Below, one piece after another: positions 31,521 through 40,250 of a stretch of DNA of 64,000 nucleotides. Source of the stretch: CAWBAT01 sp046331665 (lineage in GTDB: Bacteria; Acidobacteriota; Terriglobia; Versatilivoradales; Versatilivoraceae); contig JAXLQK010000015.1 in assembly GCA_046331665.1 (NCBI GenBank), positions 84,851-148,850 on the forward strand, in the 5' to 3' direction. Position 1 is the stretch's first letter, and every line of letters begins with the position of its first letter. Below the pieces are notes generated by a model, which worked only from the letters and a program-made list of their open reading frames with translations, did not search any database and was not told the origin of the DNA. The position numbers and the translations under genes are program-made.

Positions 31521-31659
31521 AAAATTCTTCCTGTATCCAGATGTCTTTTGACTGCTCGTATCGATGACGGGAACTTTCGGTCGTCACAAATCTAATGTCC
31601 AATCTTTTCGGGGTTATTGCACAACGCAACCATCATTGCGGCCGGTTTTGAATCCGGCT

Positions 31660-32364
31660 TCATTGTACTCGACTAGCCCAAAATCTCCTGCAGATCAAAT
31701 CTTTCCGGCTCCTCCCACTTCGGGTCCCTGACCGATCTGAAGCATGGTCTGTAGACCTCGCCGAAACGGAAGCCAGAGAAGCAATCGAAAGGTCCTCGGT
31801 CAGCGGATGGCTGATGTCAATATGTCCCGCCAAGGTCTCCACCTCACTCCCTTCAATCAGGATTTGCACCGTCTTCACGCGCGCCACATTCTGCGCCAGC
31901 GAATTGACGAGGGAATAGATCGACGCCAGCTCTGGAGCAATTCCCCCGGGGTGATTCACCGAGACTTCGCGGGTCAAGTCGACGACGGCGAGCCCGTCCT
32001 TGAGGATGAAGAGTTCGCGCAATTTTGTTTCGGACGGCAAAGCCGGGGCGTAGCCCGGCCCCGGCCCCTTGATCAGCTCGGCCACAATCTGTTTGGCTTC
32101 CACGGCATTCGACTCGGCGCTGCGAATTTCACGCTCCACCGGCACGAGCTGGCCGCCTTTTTCCGGAGAAGGGAAAAATAACTTCACCCGCTTGAGGGGA
32201 GCCGATTCCGGAATGACGGGTTCGGTTGCCAGGTAGGGGCGCACCGGTTCGGCGGGCCGCTGCACAAGATCCTGGATGCGCTTGCGCAAATCGTAGTAGA
32301 ACGAAACTCCAATCAGCGTGATGATCAAAAGAGCAATGAGTCCAAACTTAATATGGCGGGGCAT
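31660..32364 (-). CDS. GerM-like (GerMN domain) membrane protein
   Basis: 234 residues, starting two bases after the amidase stop, so coupled to it. Residues 7-25 form a membrane anchor (FGLIALLIITLIGVSFYYD). The GerMN domain occupies about 55-195: RVKLFFPSPEKGGQLVPV, VAELIKGPGPGYAPALPSE, LAVVDLTREVSVNHPGG and YSLVNSLAQ..RVKTVQILIEG. In Bacillus GerM is tied to sporulation and germination, but GerMN proteins also occur next to cell-wall amidases in non-spore-formers, where they probably assist cell-wall remodelling. The last about 35 residues are Arg/Ser-rich and unlike the family, so a slip near 31750 is possible. Confidence 0.85.
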   Translation of the reverse strand: MPRHIKFGLIALLIITLIGVSFYYDLRKRIQDLVQRPAEPVRPYLATEPVIPESAPLKRVKLFFPSPEKGGQLVPVEREIRSAESNAVEAKQIVAELIKGPGPGYAPALPSETKLRELFILKDGLAVVDLTREVSVNHPGGIAPELASIYSLVNSLAQNVARVKTVQILIEGSEVETLAGHIDISHPLTEDLSIASLASVSARSTDHASDRSGTRSGRSRKDLICRRFWASRVQ

Positions 32365-32366
32365 AA

Positions 32367-33518
32367 TTAAGGGCTTGCCTGCTGAGCATGAAATTTTTCC
32401 ACCGCAACCGAGATCGTCGCGGCCACCAGATTTTGAAACGCATTCCGACTGACCTTCTCTTTGAAATCGGTTGAGCTGGCGTCCCCGATTTCAATCATCA
32501 CGGCCGGCATAGCCAATGGCATGAGCAGACGAAGAGGCGCCTGCCGGGGACGGATGGAACTGTTTCCCCCATTCAGGGATCGATTCATTTCCTGCTGGAT
32601 CATTTCAGCCAGCCGTTCACTTCTTGCAAGACTTCGCAGCTGGGACTGGTCCCAGGGTACAAACAGGGGCTCGACCACGGCCTTCAGCGGGTTTGCTTCC
32701 GCTCCCGTCTCCAGGAGACTGGGTTTCAAGGTATAGGCGTAGCTCAAAGCTTCTTCTCCGCCGTTGTTGTTCCCGATGTGGAGGCTGACAAAGAGATCGG
32801 AACGAGGCTCATTGGCTTCCGCGGCCCGCTCTTCGAGCGTCAATCCCTGATCCTCGGTCCGGGTGAGCTCCACATTAATCCCCAACCGGGATTGCAGTGC
32901 CCACCGCAGTTTCTTGCCGATCGCCAAGGTGACATCCTTCTCCAGGAGATTTTCCTTAATGACTATGCCTCGATCCGGCCCCCCATGACCCGCATCAATC
33001 GTCAGGTGTTCCCATTTGGACGTGTCTTTGCGAGCCGGGATTTGAAACGGTTCGGGCGGGGGATTCTCTTTGGACTCGCCGGTGGAGATTTCCTGCGGCC
33101 GCAACTGGAGCAGATAGACATTTTGAGCTTCGAAATGCGACAAGCGGGTTTGAATGCCTTTGCTCTTCAACTGGATGGATAGCGCATTGACTCCCTGGGA
33201 GGAATCCAGATCGATCGAGCCGATCAGCGAATCTTCATAGTGAAAATCCTTCCTGGAAAATTCAACGCGATTCTCACCAAAGGACAGGACAATTCGCGTC
33301 TCTTCCTGCCTCATTTCCATCTGCAGAGGAGACGCCAATTGGACAGTGACCAAGGTCCCTTGCTCATTCACGACGGCGCTGACTGTGATCTTGGTGGATT
33401 TTTTCCCCCACCAGGACGGCGGCTCGACCGAAGTCAGCGTCGCTTCGAAAGCCGGAAGAAACCGGTGAAGAACGGGATGGCCTGAATCCAGCATGACGCC
33501 AACCCCCAGCCAAAGCAA
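32367..33518 (-). CDS. N-acetylmuramoyl-L-alanine amidase, AMIN plus Amidase_3
   Basis: About 383 residues. A hydrophobic N-terminus precedes an AMIN-like beta domain (about 45-150: VTVQLASPLQMEM, IRIVLSF-type strands), then a Pro-rich linker, then Amidase_3 from about 170 with TIDAGHGGPDRG (zinc His), LLEKDVTLAIGKKL, ELTRTEDQGLTLEERAAEAN, DLFVSLHIGN (zinc His) and VMIEIGD (catalytic Glu). It cleaves the amide linking MurNAc to the peptide in the periplasm. The start is unsure: an in-frame stop lies just upstream, leaving TTG at 33518 (or a nearby CTG). First gene of amidase-gerM-rph-rdgB. Confidence 0.88.
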   Translation of the reverse strand: MLWLGVGVMLDSGHPVLHRFLPAFEATLTSVEPPSWWGKKSTKITVSAVVNEQGTLVTVQLASPLQMEMRQEETRIVLSFGENRVEFSRKDFHYEDSLIGSIDLDSSQGVNALSIQLKSKGIQTRLSHFEAQNVYLLQLRPQEISTGESKENPPPEPFQIPARKDTSKWEHLTIDAGHGGPDRGIVIKENLLEKDVTLAIGKKLRWALQSRLGINVELTRTEDQGLTLEERAAEANEPRSDLFVSLHIGNNNGGEEALSYAYTLKPSLLETGAEANPLKAVVEPLFVPWDQSQLRSLARSERLAEMIQQEMNRSLNGGNSSIRPRQAPLRLLMPLAMPAVMIEIGDASSTDFKEKVSRNAFQNLVAATISVAVEKFHAQQASP

Positions 33519-33788
33519 GGCGGCCAGAAAATCGGATCAACGGGGTGCTCGCTTACGGAAATTCAGAGGTATAGAATAGAAAAGAATTGAACCCGCGCAT
33601 GGACATGGTCCTGTGCCTCGTCGTGTCTTTGATTATTAACAAATGCTGACGGATAAACACCAAAGTCTCCCGCCACATGCCGTCCAATCCATCGCTTCAA
33701 GTCGAGAATAGTGCGACAAATTCCTGAGGCGATTTTCCGATAGCCTGCATTGGCTTCCTCATCCTGCTCTGAACGAGGTGGATCACTC

Positions 33789-35004
33789 ATGAAACATAAA
33801 GAACGTCTCCTCACCGCCATCAATCATGAAGAACCCGATCGTGTCCCGCTGTGTGCCTGGTATACCCCGGAGGCCGAAAAGCGTCTGCTCCGTCATTTAG
33901 GGGTCGATTCCACCGAGACCGAAACCTACAAGTCTGCCGGAGGCCCTCTCCCCATCTTGATGGATCATGATTTCCTGATTTCGACAGTCCCTGTACGGGG
34001 TATTATGCCAACTCCGCCAGGCTGTACAAGGATGAGTGGGGGATTGGCTGGAAATGGATCGAGCATGTGTCCAGCGGAGCGTTCACTGAAATTGCCGAAC
34101 ACCCTCTGGCCAACATCAACGACCCGGCGGAATTCACGATGCCCGATTTTTCCAATGAGGATCGCTATGACGGCGTGCGCAAGCTCATTGCGCAAGAGCA
34201 AGAAGCGGGAAGACGGCGAAAAGCGCTACAAGTACGGTGCTGGCGTGGGGGCAGAAGAACGGCAGACATGGGCGGCTGGCCTCGGTACCCTTGAGCTGGC
34301 CTGCGCCTTCTGGTGGGGGATGAAACGGTTCTGGCCGACTCGTCTCGAACAAAGATTTCGCTCACGCTTATCTGGACAAATTGATGGGTTGGATTCGCAC
34401 GGCCGGGAGAAAATTCGCCGAACTCGGCGTGGACATCATCTGGATCGGAGATGACTTCGGCACGCAAAACCGCATGCTTTTGTCGCCCAAGATTTTCCGG
34501 GAATTCTTTAAACCGCGCTATGCGGCTCTGTTCGCAGAGTGGAAGAGCATCAATCCCCAGGTAAAAATTCGCTTTCACACTGATGGCTATGTCATCCCAT
34601 CATCCCGGATTTCATTGAGATTGGGCTGGACATCCTCAACCCCATCCAGCCCAACCATAATCTGGCCCGCATCAAGAAGGAATTTGAAACCATCTCACTC
34701 TTGGGAACCATCGACATCCAAGAAGTGCTCCCGCCCGACACCGGAAGAAGTCGCTGGAGAGGTCAAACTGGTGCCTTCGACGGGAGGCGGCGGCGGATTG
34801 ATCATCGCGCCGGCAATAACATCCAGTTTTTTCCTCCTTCTCTCTCTTTTTTTTCTCCCTCCTTTTCTCTTCTTCTCTTCTTCTCTGGACGTTCCCATTC
34901 AGAATGTGCTTAATTTTTACGAGACGGCGCAAAACCTTCGAGTATCCGCTCCAGTTGGGGAACTGAAAAACGTCCGTAGCGGCGCCTATGAGCGCCGCCA
35001 TTGA
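33789..35004 (+). pseudogene. Uroporphyrinogen decarboxylase (URO-D) family protein, broken
   Basis: GAGGTGG precedes ATG 33789. It starts MKHKERLLTAINHEEPDRVP, the usual opening of methylcobamide:CoM-type URO-D family proteins rather than heme HemE. A frame slip near 33985 leads to LYKDEWGIGWKW-type sequence and NINDPAEFTMPDFSNEDRYD in other frames. The best-kept core is 34381-34590: ELGVDIIWIGDDFGTQNRML, FHTDGY. The end (GGGGLIIAPA, then DVPIQNVLNFYETAQN) is split by a 60-base pure-pyrimidine tract at 34827-34886. Members act on methylated corrinoids or related substrates; the substrate here is unknown. The reading frame runs on into a palindromic repeat, so the true stop is unclear. Confidence 0.7.
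34827..34886 (+). repeat. 60-base polypyrimidine tract inside the URO-D gene
   Basis: Sixty uninterrupted C/T bases on the plus strand, built of TTCTC-like and T8 runs. It falls between codons for APA-NNIQ and DVPIQNVL of the URO-D family gene, where relatives have only a few residues, so it looks inserted or expanded. Polypurine:polypyrimidine tracts of this kind can adopt triplex structure. Confidence 0.75.
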
Positions 35005-35575
35005 GGAGACGGGACGCTCCTGTCCCGCTGGAAATCACCCGCTGCGAGGCGCGCGCCCCCAGCAAAATTCAGTCTGCTTTCCGCCTTTCGGCGGTCATAG
35101 ACCAAGCATGTCCGAATTGATCGGCCGGCTTGACAGCATTGGTCGTTGTCTCGCCTCTACCGGGACCATTGGTCCCGGCTGCAGCTGCAACAACCCACCC
35201 CTTCCGCCGCAGGACTCCGCTCCGGCGGAGAGGAATTCCTGAACTTCGCATGGGTGGGTGGCTTGGCAGAGTTCATCGAAAGGCGTTCAAGGTAGCCGCG
35301 ATTGCCGATCTTGCTCCGGCAATCGCAGGATTGCATTCATAAATTATTGGCGAAAGACCCGCGATTGAAGGTCCAAAATCAACCTTCAATCGCGGCTACC
35401 AGCTATAAGCGTCGGTGTGGCGTGATTAAACGAACCGCTCGGGATTCGGCGGTCATAGACCGCCGCTACAGAATTGGCTGGGGTTGTGTCTCGGCGCTCT
35501 ATGAGCGCCGGGGTGGCGTGATGAGTCAAACCCTTCGGGATTCGGCGGTCATTGACTGCCGCTATAGCTGCTAAG
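34974..35575. repeat. Field of palindromic repeats
   Basis: Copies of the window-wide hairpin: GGCGC-CTAT-GAGCGCC (34981-34996), a half copy (about 35091-35104), GGCGGTC-ATA-GACCGCC (35448-35464), GGCGCTC-TAT-GAGCGCC (35493-35509), GGCGGTC-ATT-GACTGCC (35544-35560). A second pair of hairpins lies at 35298-35326 (10-bp stem) and 35359-35395 (14-bp stem CCGCGATTGAAGGT), and GGTAGCCGCGATTG at 35291-35304 is inverted at 35387-35400, so outer and inner pairings compete. No gene seen in 35005-35584. Confidence 0.8.
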
Positions 35576-35584
35576 GACGAATGA

Positions 35585-35934
35585 TGGTGGAGGCGGCGGG
35601 AGTCGAACCCGCGTCCGAAAATACTCAGCGAGAAGAATCTACATGCGTATCCGATTCATATTGATTCACAACCTGACATAGAGAACCGGCAAGAATGCCA
35701 AATTGCTAGTCCAGTGAGTTTCGCCAGTCGTTCCCGGACCGTTCCAACCGGCTATCCTGTTAGTCGACGCCCCACATTCCCTGCACAGGCACCAGTGAAG
35801 GAGACGGCTGCCTAATTAGGCAGCTAGTGCTAATTCTTGATCAGCAGTTAAGTTTAGTTCCATCTTTTTAACGAGGATATGGTCCTCGGCACGCATCTTC
35901 AGCCCTGTAATCCCGTCGAAACCGTTTCGCCCCC
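35585..35934 (-). ncRNA. ssrA: tmRNA
   Basis: 350 nt. The 5' end GGGGGCGAAACGG followed by TTTCGACGGGATT is the classical tmRNA start, and the 3' end reads GCGGGTTCGACTCCCGCC plus GCCTCC and CCA, closing a tRNA-like acceptor stem with the 5' end. The tag frame is complement 35816-35860 at most, reading ELNLTADQELALAA before TAA 35816-35818; the exact resume codon is not certain. tmRNA frees ribosomes stalled on broken mRNA and tags the product for proteolysis. The promoter is at 35955-35984. Confidence 0.95.
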
Positions 35935-35954
35935 GGGACCAAAGCTTCTCTTGC

Positions 35955-35984
35955 ATTATAGGGAGCCATTCATTAGAGTGTCAA
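35955..35984 (-). promoter_or_regulatory. Sigma-70-type promoter of ssrA
   Basis: On the minus strand, TTGACA (35984-35979), an 18-base spacer and TATAAT (35960-35955), both perfect consensus boxes. The mature 5' end of ssrA lies 20 bases beyond the -10 box, so transcription probably begins a few bases before it and the leader is trimmed. Confidence 0.85.
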
Positions 35985-36222
35985 GGGGAGGGGTGCCCCA
36001 CCCCCCTGAATTTTCTTTACAACTAATTCTAAAGAAAAACCCTTAAATTACCGTTTGGTAAGTTCGAAAGCCAATCGATGATGGCAACGCCGCTATCTTA
36101 TACATCACGATTGGGTTCATTGAATCGCTTGAGGATTCATCCATTTGAAAGGTCGACAAGATCTAAAGAATTAAAGGAAAAGACGATTCATTCCTGCGGT
36201 CAGGAAGGGAGATAGGCTGTCG

Positions 36223-37680
36223 ATGGAAAACGAAAATTTTAGAGAAGATAAATTCCGGGAGATTTTGCAAAAGACGATCACGAACCGGGTTTCGACGGTG
36301 GGGAAGGATCTGATCGAGTTTCGCACCAGCTTCCAACAGTCTGCCCAGACAATCATCGACCATGTCAGCCAGATCCTGAATACGGTTGAGGATGAGTTGC
36401 TTCTGGATCTCAGAAACGAAATCGCCACCATCGAATCCGGAATGAGGGGCAAGGTCGAAGGGGAACTCCGCGGTCAATTGGAGAATGAACTTCGCCAGAA
36501 AATGGAAGCAGAATGGCAACCGCGTCTGGGGATAGCCAAAGAGAGTGGAATCCACGACGCCGAAGAAAAGCTCCAATCCAAGATGGAGATTCTAAACAAT
36601 GCCCTGCACGAGGTGAGCCTCCAGAACAGCCAGGTGGAGATTTTGACAAGCTATCTGGATAAAGCTTCCCTGTTTGCTTCCCGGGTAGCCCTCTTCGTCA
36701 TGAAATCCGGCAATCTTCTGGGCTGGCAGGCTCGGGGCTTTGAAGGCGATTTCAACAATGCGTCCATCAAGTCGGTGATTTTCCTTCCCGAGCATAGCAA
36801 CATTCTGCGTCACGCCGCGGAAAGCCGCCAGCCGTTCACGGGAACGACCAGCAGCAATCCGGAGACATTGGAACTGGTATCCCGATTCGGACCCATGGCT
36901 CCCGAAATCATGTGTGCCTTGCCACTGGTGGTGCGGGATAAGGCGGTGGCCGTGCTCTACGCGGATTCCGGTGTTGGGGCCACGCATCATCTCGATGAGC
37001 ACGCTTTAAAGATTGTGTCCACAGTGGTGAGTTTGACTGTTGAATTGAGCAGTGCCCGGACCAAGCTGGGAGTTAAACCGGCTGAGGGTGCTCCGCATAA
37101 GGCGGTGGCTTCTGAAAGGGCCGCCGAGGAAGGCGAAGTTTCCCGCACGGCAAGACCCAGCTTCGAATCACCAGTGATGCCTCCGGCCGAAACTCTGCAT
37201 CACGAAGCGCCACTGGTGGAGCACGTCCACACGACTCCCCCTCCGGCTCCTGAAGTTGAAGAAGAGATCGCCGCGGCACCGGTTGCGCCGGCTCCTCCTC
37301 CGGTCCAAGCTCCGGCTCCGGAAATTGCGGCCCAGCCACAGGCGGGAATTCCGACCTATGCTCCCTTTTCACCGGACCATCTCAGTGCCGACGAACAGAA
37401 ACTTCACAATGATGCCAGGCGCTTCGCCCGGCTGCTTGTTTCCGAAATTAAGCTCTATAATGAGCAGAAGGTTCATGCGGGTCGGAGAGACAAGAATCTC
37501 TACCTGATTTTGCGCGATGACATTGACAAGAGCCGGGAGATGTATGACAAGCGAGTGTCCCCGGACGTTGCCGCCAAAGTCGATTATTTCCACGATGAAC
37601 TCGTGAAGATCCTGGCGGAAAATGAGCCTTCGTCGCTCGGAGCCGAATGCCCCGGCCCAGTGATTTTGGCCCGACATTAA
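36223..37680 (+). CDS. GAF-domain protein with coiled coil and Pro-rich linker
   Basis: 485 residues, intact. GGAAGGGAG lies about 12 bases upstream of ATG 36223. Residues about 45-135 are a charged coiled coil (LENELRQKMEAEWQPRL). Residues about 140-285 fit a GAF-like sensor fold (YLDKASLFASRVALFVMKSG, MCALPLVVRDKAVAVLYADS). A long Pro/Ala/Glu linker (about 290-400) separates a C-terminal helical domain (DARRFARLLVSEIKLYN...DDIDKSREMYDKRV). No output enzyme domain is present, so it is probably a sensor or adaptor; ligand unknown. It lies 160 bases upstream of the lytic transglycosylase gene on the same strand. Confidence 0.85.
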   Translation: MENENFREDKFREILQKTITNRVSTVGKDLIEFRTSFQQSAQTIIDHVSQILNTVEDELLLDLRNEIATIESGMRGKVEGELRGQLENELRQKMEAEWQPRLGIAKESGIHDAEEKLQSKMEILNNALHEVSLQNSQVEILTSYLDKASLFASRVALFVMKSGNLLGWQARGFEGDFNNASIKSVIFLPEHSNILRHAAESRQPFTGTTSSNPETLELVSRFGPMAPEIMCALPLVVRDKAVAVLYADSGVGATHHLDEHALKIVSTVVSLTVELSSARTKLGVKPAEGAPHKAVASERAAEEGEVSRTARPSFESPVMPPAETLHHEAPLVEHVHTTPPPAPEVEEEIAAAPVAPAPPPVQAPAPEIAAQPQAGIPTYAPFSPDHLSADEQKLHNDARRFARLLVSEIKLYNEQKVHAGRRDKNLYLILRDDIDKSREMYDKRVSPDVAAKVDYFHDELVKILAENEPSSLGAECPGPVILARH

Positions 37681-37839
37681 ACGTTCCTCCCAAGCACCTG
37701 CACGAAACACTTGCAGGCTTCCCCATGCTGCCCTACTATTGGCGCGACATTGTGAAGGAGGGAACAGACCCTCTCGAATCCGGGGATTCGGTCTCTTCCC
37801 GGGTGTTGGCCTTCACTCAACTCAGCTTTTGAATGGAAA

Positions 37840-40098
37840 ATGCGTGTGCACTCTGGGTTCCCCAAGGATCTGAATCAACTTCGCCGGGTGCCGACCCAAC
37901 GAGCTTTATTCAGACGGTCCTGCCTCTTCCTCCTGTTTGCCGTTTGCTTTTATCTCCAGCCTCATTTCGCCGCAGCTCCCCAGGTGAATCTGGAGCAAAA
38001 GTTCGAAGGGCTCTGCCGCGACTTTCGCCAGAAACCCGGACCGGCAACTCGAGCGCGATTGCTGGAATTTTGCAAGACTCCCGCCGCCCAGGATTGGGCA
38101 GGTTTGGGATACTTTCTGGTCGGCTATCAAGCTTTCGATCAAGATCAGTTGGAATCGGCCAGCCATTATTTTTCCCTGGCTTCCAAAGAGAAAGTGACGA
38201 TCGCAGACTATGTCCTTTTTTATTGGGCCTCGTCGCTGAATCAGCAGGACCAGAAAAAGCCAAGCCAGGAAAAATTAGAATCTTTATTTAAGAATTACCC
38301 AGCCAGTTCGTTATCAGGGCGAGCCAGGAAACTCTACTGGGAAAACGCTCTCGGTCTGAATACTCCCCAAATCATCCTCGACTCCATTTCCAAAATGGCT
38401 GATTTGGAGTCCAATCCAGAAGCGCTCTATTACCAGGCGCAAGCCTTGGATCAAATCGGTCAGCCGCAATCGGCTTTGAGGAATTACAGCCGGCTCCATT
38501 TTCTCTACCCCTTCTACCCGGAGGCAGAGTCTGTCGCCGCGAAACGCGCCCGTCTGCTTCAGGAGGAGGCCAACTTAACTGAGCAAGTTCCCAAGGAATG
38601 GAGGATCTCCAGGATCGAGGCACTCCTGGCGGCCAAACGGTACAGAGATTTATCGAAGGACCTCCCCCCGTTGGCCCAAGCAGACCCCGCCTTCAGCGGC
38701 ACATTTCGGTTCCAGTATTGGCAGGGGACCGCCCAGTTCGGAACGGGAAAGTATTACGAGACGATCCAGACTCTAAGTCCGTGGGCAGAGCCCCCGTCGG
38801 AAGAAGCCGCGCAAGCAGGATTCCTGATTGCCGAATGTTATCGAAAGCTCGAAAACTACTCACAATTCAAAGCGCAGGTGGAAAAGATGGAGCGGGGGTT
38901 TCCCAACTCCCATTGGCTGGAGGAAGCCTACTTCAGCATCGGCAACTTCAATCTCGTCAAACGGAACCTGGAGGAAGCCGTCTTCTATTATCAAAAGATT
39001 GTCACACAGTTTCCGGACGGCAAGCGCACCAAGGATGCTCTGTGGAGGATCGCCTGGCAGCAATATCGACAAAAGAATTACCAACGAGCACTGGAGCTTT
39101 TTCTGGACCACCTCAACCGCTTTCGCGATTCGGAGTATCGATTGGGGGCCATGTATTGGTCGGCGCGCTGTCAGGAACTATTGGGAAAGACCTTGGAAGC
39201 CCGAGCTCTGTATCAGGAATGCATCCAGCGATTCCCGCATCACTACTATGGCCAGATGGCCCAAAAACGGCTGGAGCTATTGAAACAAGGGGACACCCCC
39301 GCTACCGCCACTCCCGCCCCAGCCCAGTCTCAAAGTCAGGAAAATTCGGTCAATGCGATGCTTTCGAGTCAAAACCTGGTCGAGGGGTGGCCGCGCATCA
39401 AGGCCTTCGCGTTAATGCAGCTGTACGATCTTGCGGCTAAAGAACTGGCGAACTCGCCTGCCTATGGATCCTCTCCGGCCATCGACTTTCAGGTGGCGCG
39501 ATTCTTTTATCTCGACAAAAACTTTTCCGCTTCCATCCAGCGCCTGCGCCGGCTCCTTCCCAATTTCACTGAATTGGCCTACGGCGCCCTGCCGGGAGAG
39601 CTTTGGCAGATGCTCTACCCCGTCCATTTCCAGCCAACCATTACACAGGAAGCCCAGCACCAGCAGGTCGATCCCTATCTGGTATTGGCCTTGATCCGGC
39701 AGGAATCCATGTTTAACCCGCGTGCCATCTCCGCCGCCAATGCCCATGGTCTCATGCAGCTTTTGCCGTCGACTGCGAGGAAGCTTGCACGGGAAGCCAA
39801 GATGCGAAGGCCCACCACTTCAGGTTTACTGAACCCCGATTTGAATATTCGCCTGGGAACCCGTTATCTGGCGGATCTTTTGAAGCAATTCGGCGGCGAG
39901 GAAGACAAAGCTCTGGCGAGTTACAATGCCGGGGAACGGCGAGTGGAATCGTGGCTCAGCGAAGGAGGCTATACCGACGAGGCGGAATTCGTCGAGAACA
40001 TCCCGTTCAGTGAAACCCGCAACTACGTCAAGATCATCTATCGAAACTATTGGTTTTATCGAAAGCTTTATTCCGGCGGCAACCTTGCCACCCCGTAA
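37840..40098 (+). CDS. Soluble lytic murein transglycosylase (Slt-like)
   Basis: 752 residues. It has a positively charged N-terminus and hydrophobic core (CLFLLFAVCFYLQPHFAAA), a signal peptide of about 46 residues. Residues about 50-590 are TPR-like helical repeats (for example AYFSIGNFNLVKRNLEEAVF and FRDSEYRLGAMYWSARCQEL), the doughnut domain of Slt70 relatives. The SLT catalytic domain occupies about 605-740: VLALIRQESMFNPRAIS with the catalytic Glu, AHGLMQLLPSTARKLA, LNPDLNIRLGTRYLADLL and ALASYNAGERRV. It cuts MurNAc-GlcNAc bonds forming 1,6-anhydro ends in the periplasm. Confidence 0.93.
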   Translation: MRVHSGFPKDLNQLRRVPTQRALFRRSCLFLLFAVCFYLQPHFAAAPQVNLEQKFEGLCRDFRQKPGPATRARLLEFCKTPAAQDWAGLGYFLVGYQAFDQDQLESASHYFSLASKEKVTIADYVLFYWASSLNQQDQKKPSQEKLESLFKNYPASSLSGRARKLYWENALGLNTPQIILDSISKMADLESNPEALYYQAQALDQIGQPQSALRNYSRLHFLYPFYPEAESVAAKRARLLQEEANLTEQVPKEWRISRIEALLAAKRYRDLSKDLPPLAQADPAFSGTFRFQYWQGTAQFGTGKYYETIQTLSPWAEPPSEEAAQAGFLIAECYRKLENYSQFKAQVEKMERGFPNSHWLEEAYFSIGNFNLVKRNLEEAVFYYQKIVTQFPDGKRTKDALWRIAWQQYRQKNYQRALELFLDHLNRFRDSEYRLGAMYWSARCQELLGKTLEARALYQECIQRFPHHYYGQMAQKRLELLKQGDTPATATPAPAQSQSQENSVNAMLSSQNLVEGWPRIKAFALMQLYDLAAKELANSPAYGSSPAIDFQVARFFYLDKNFSASIQRLRRLLPNFTELAYGALPGELWQMLYPVHFQPTITQEAQHQQVDPYLVLALIRQESMFNPRAISAANAHGLMQLLPSTARKLAREAKMRRPTTSGLLNPDLNIRLGTRYLADLLKQFGGEEDKALASYNAGERRVESWLSEGGYTDEAEFVENIPFSETRNYVKIIYRNYWFYRKLYSGGNLATP

Positions 40099-40250
40099 GC
40101 CTGCCTTCCATCCACCGGATGCTCCGTGAAACCGGAACGCCGCCGGGAATCAGATCAACCGTCTGTCCGCCCGCCTGCGGCCTACCGCTTTGACAAGACC
40201 AGGGCAGATCGGTCAGAATTCAGTCTCCTGAAGCAGCCAAAGGCCATGGC

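Noticed and set aside
29952..31640. Transposase fragments on the minus strand
   Set aside because: Joining frames gives RNase PH and RdgB motifs with normal length and known gene order; no DDE pattern or terminal repeats are seen.
36223..37680. Diguanylate cyclase or histidine kinase reading of the GAF protein
   Set aside because: No GGDEF, EAL, H-box or ATPase motifs are present.
37840..38291. Alternative start of the 152-codon frame at 37833
   Set aside because: That frame ends at 38291 and lacks Slt features; the frame at 37840 has signal peptide, TPRs and the SLT domain.
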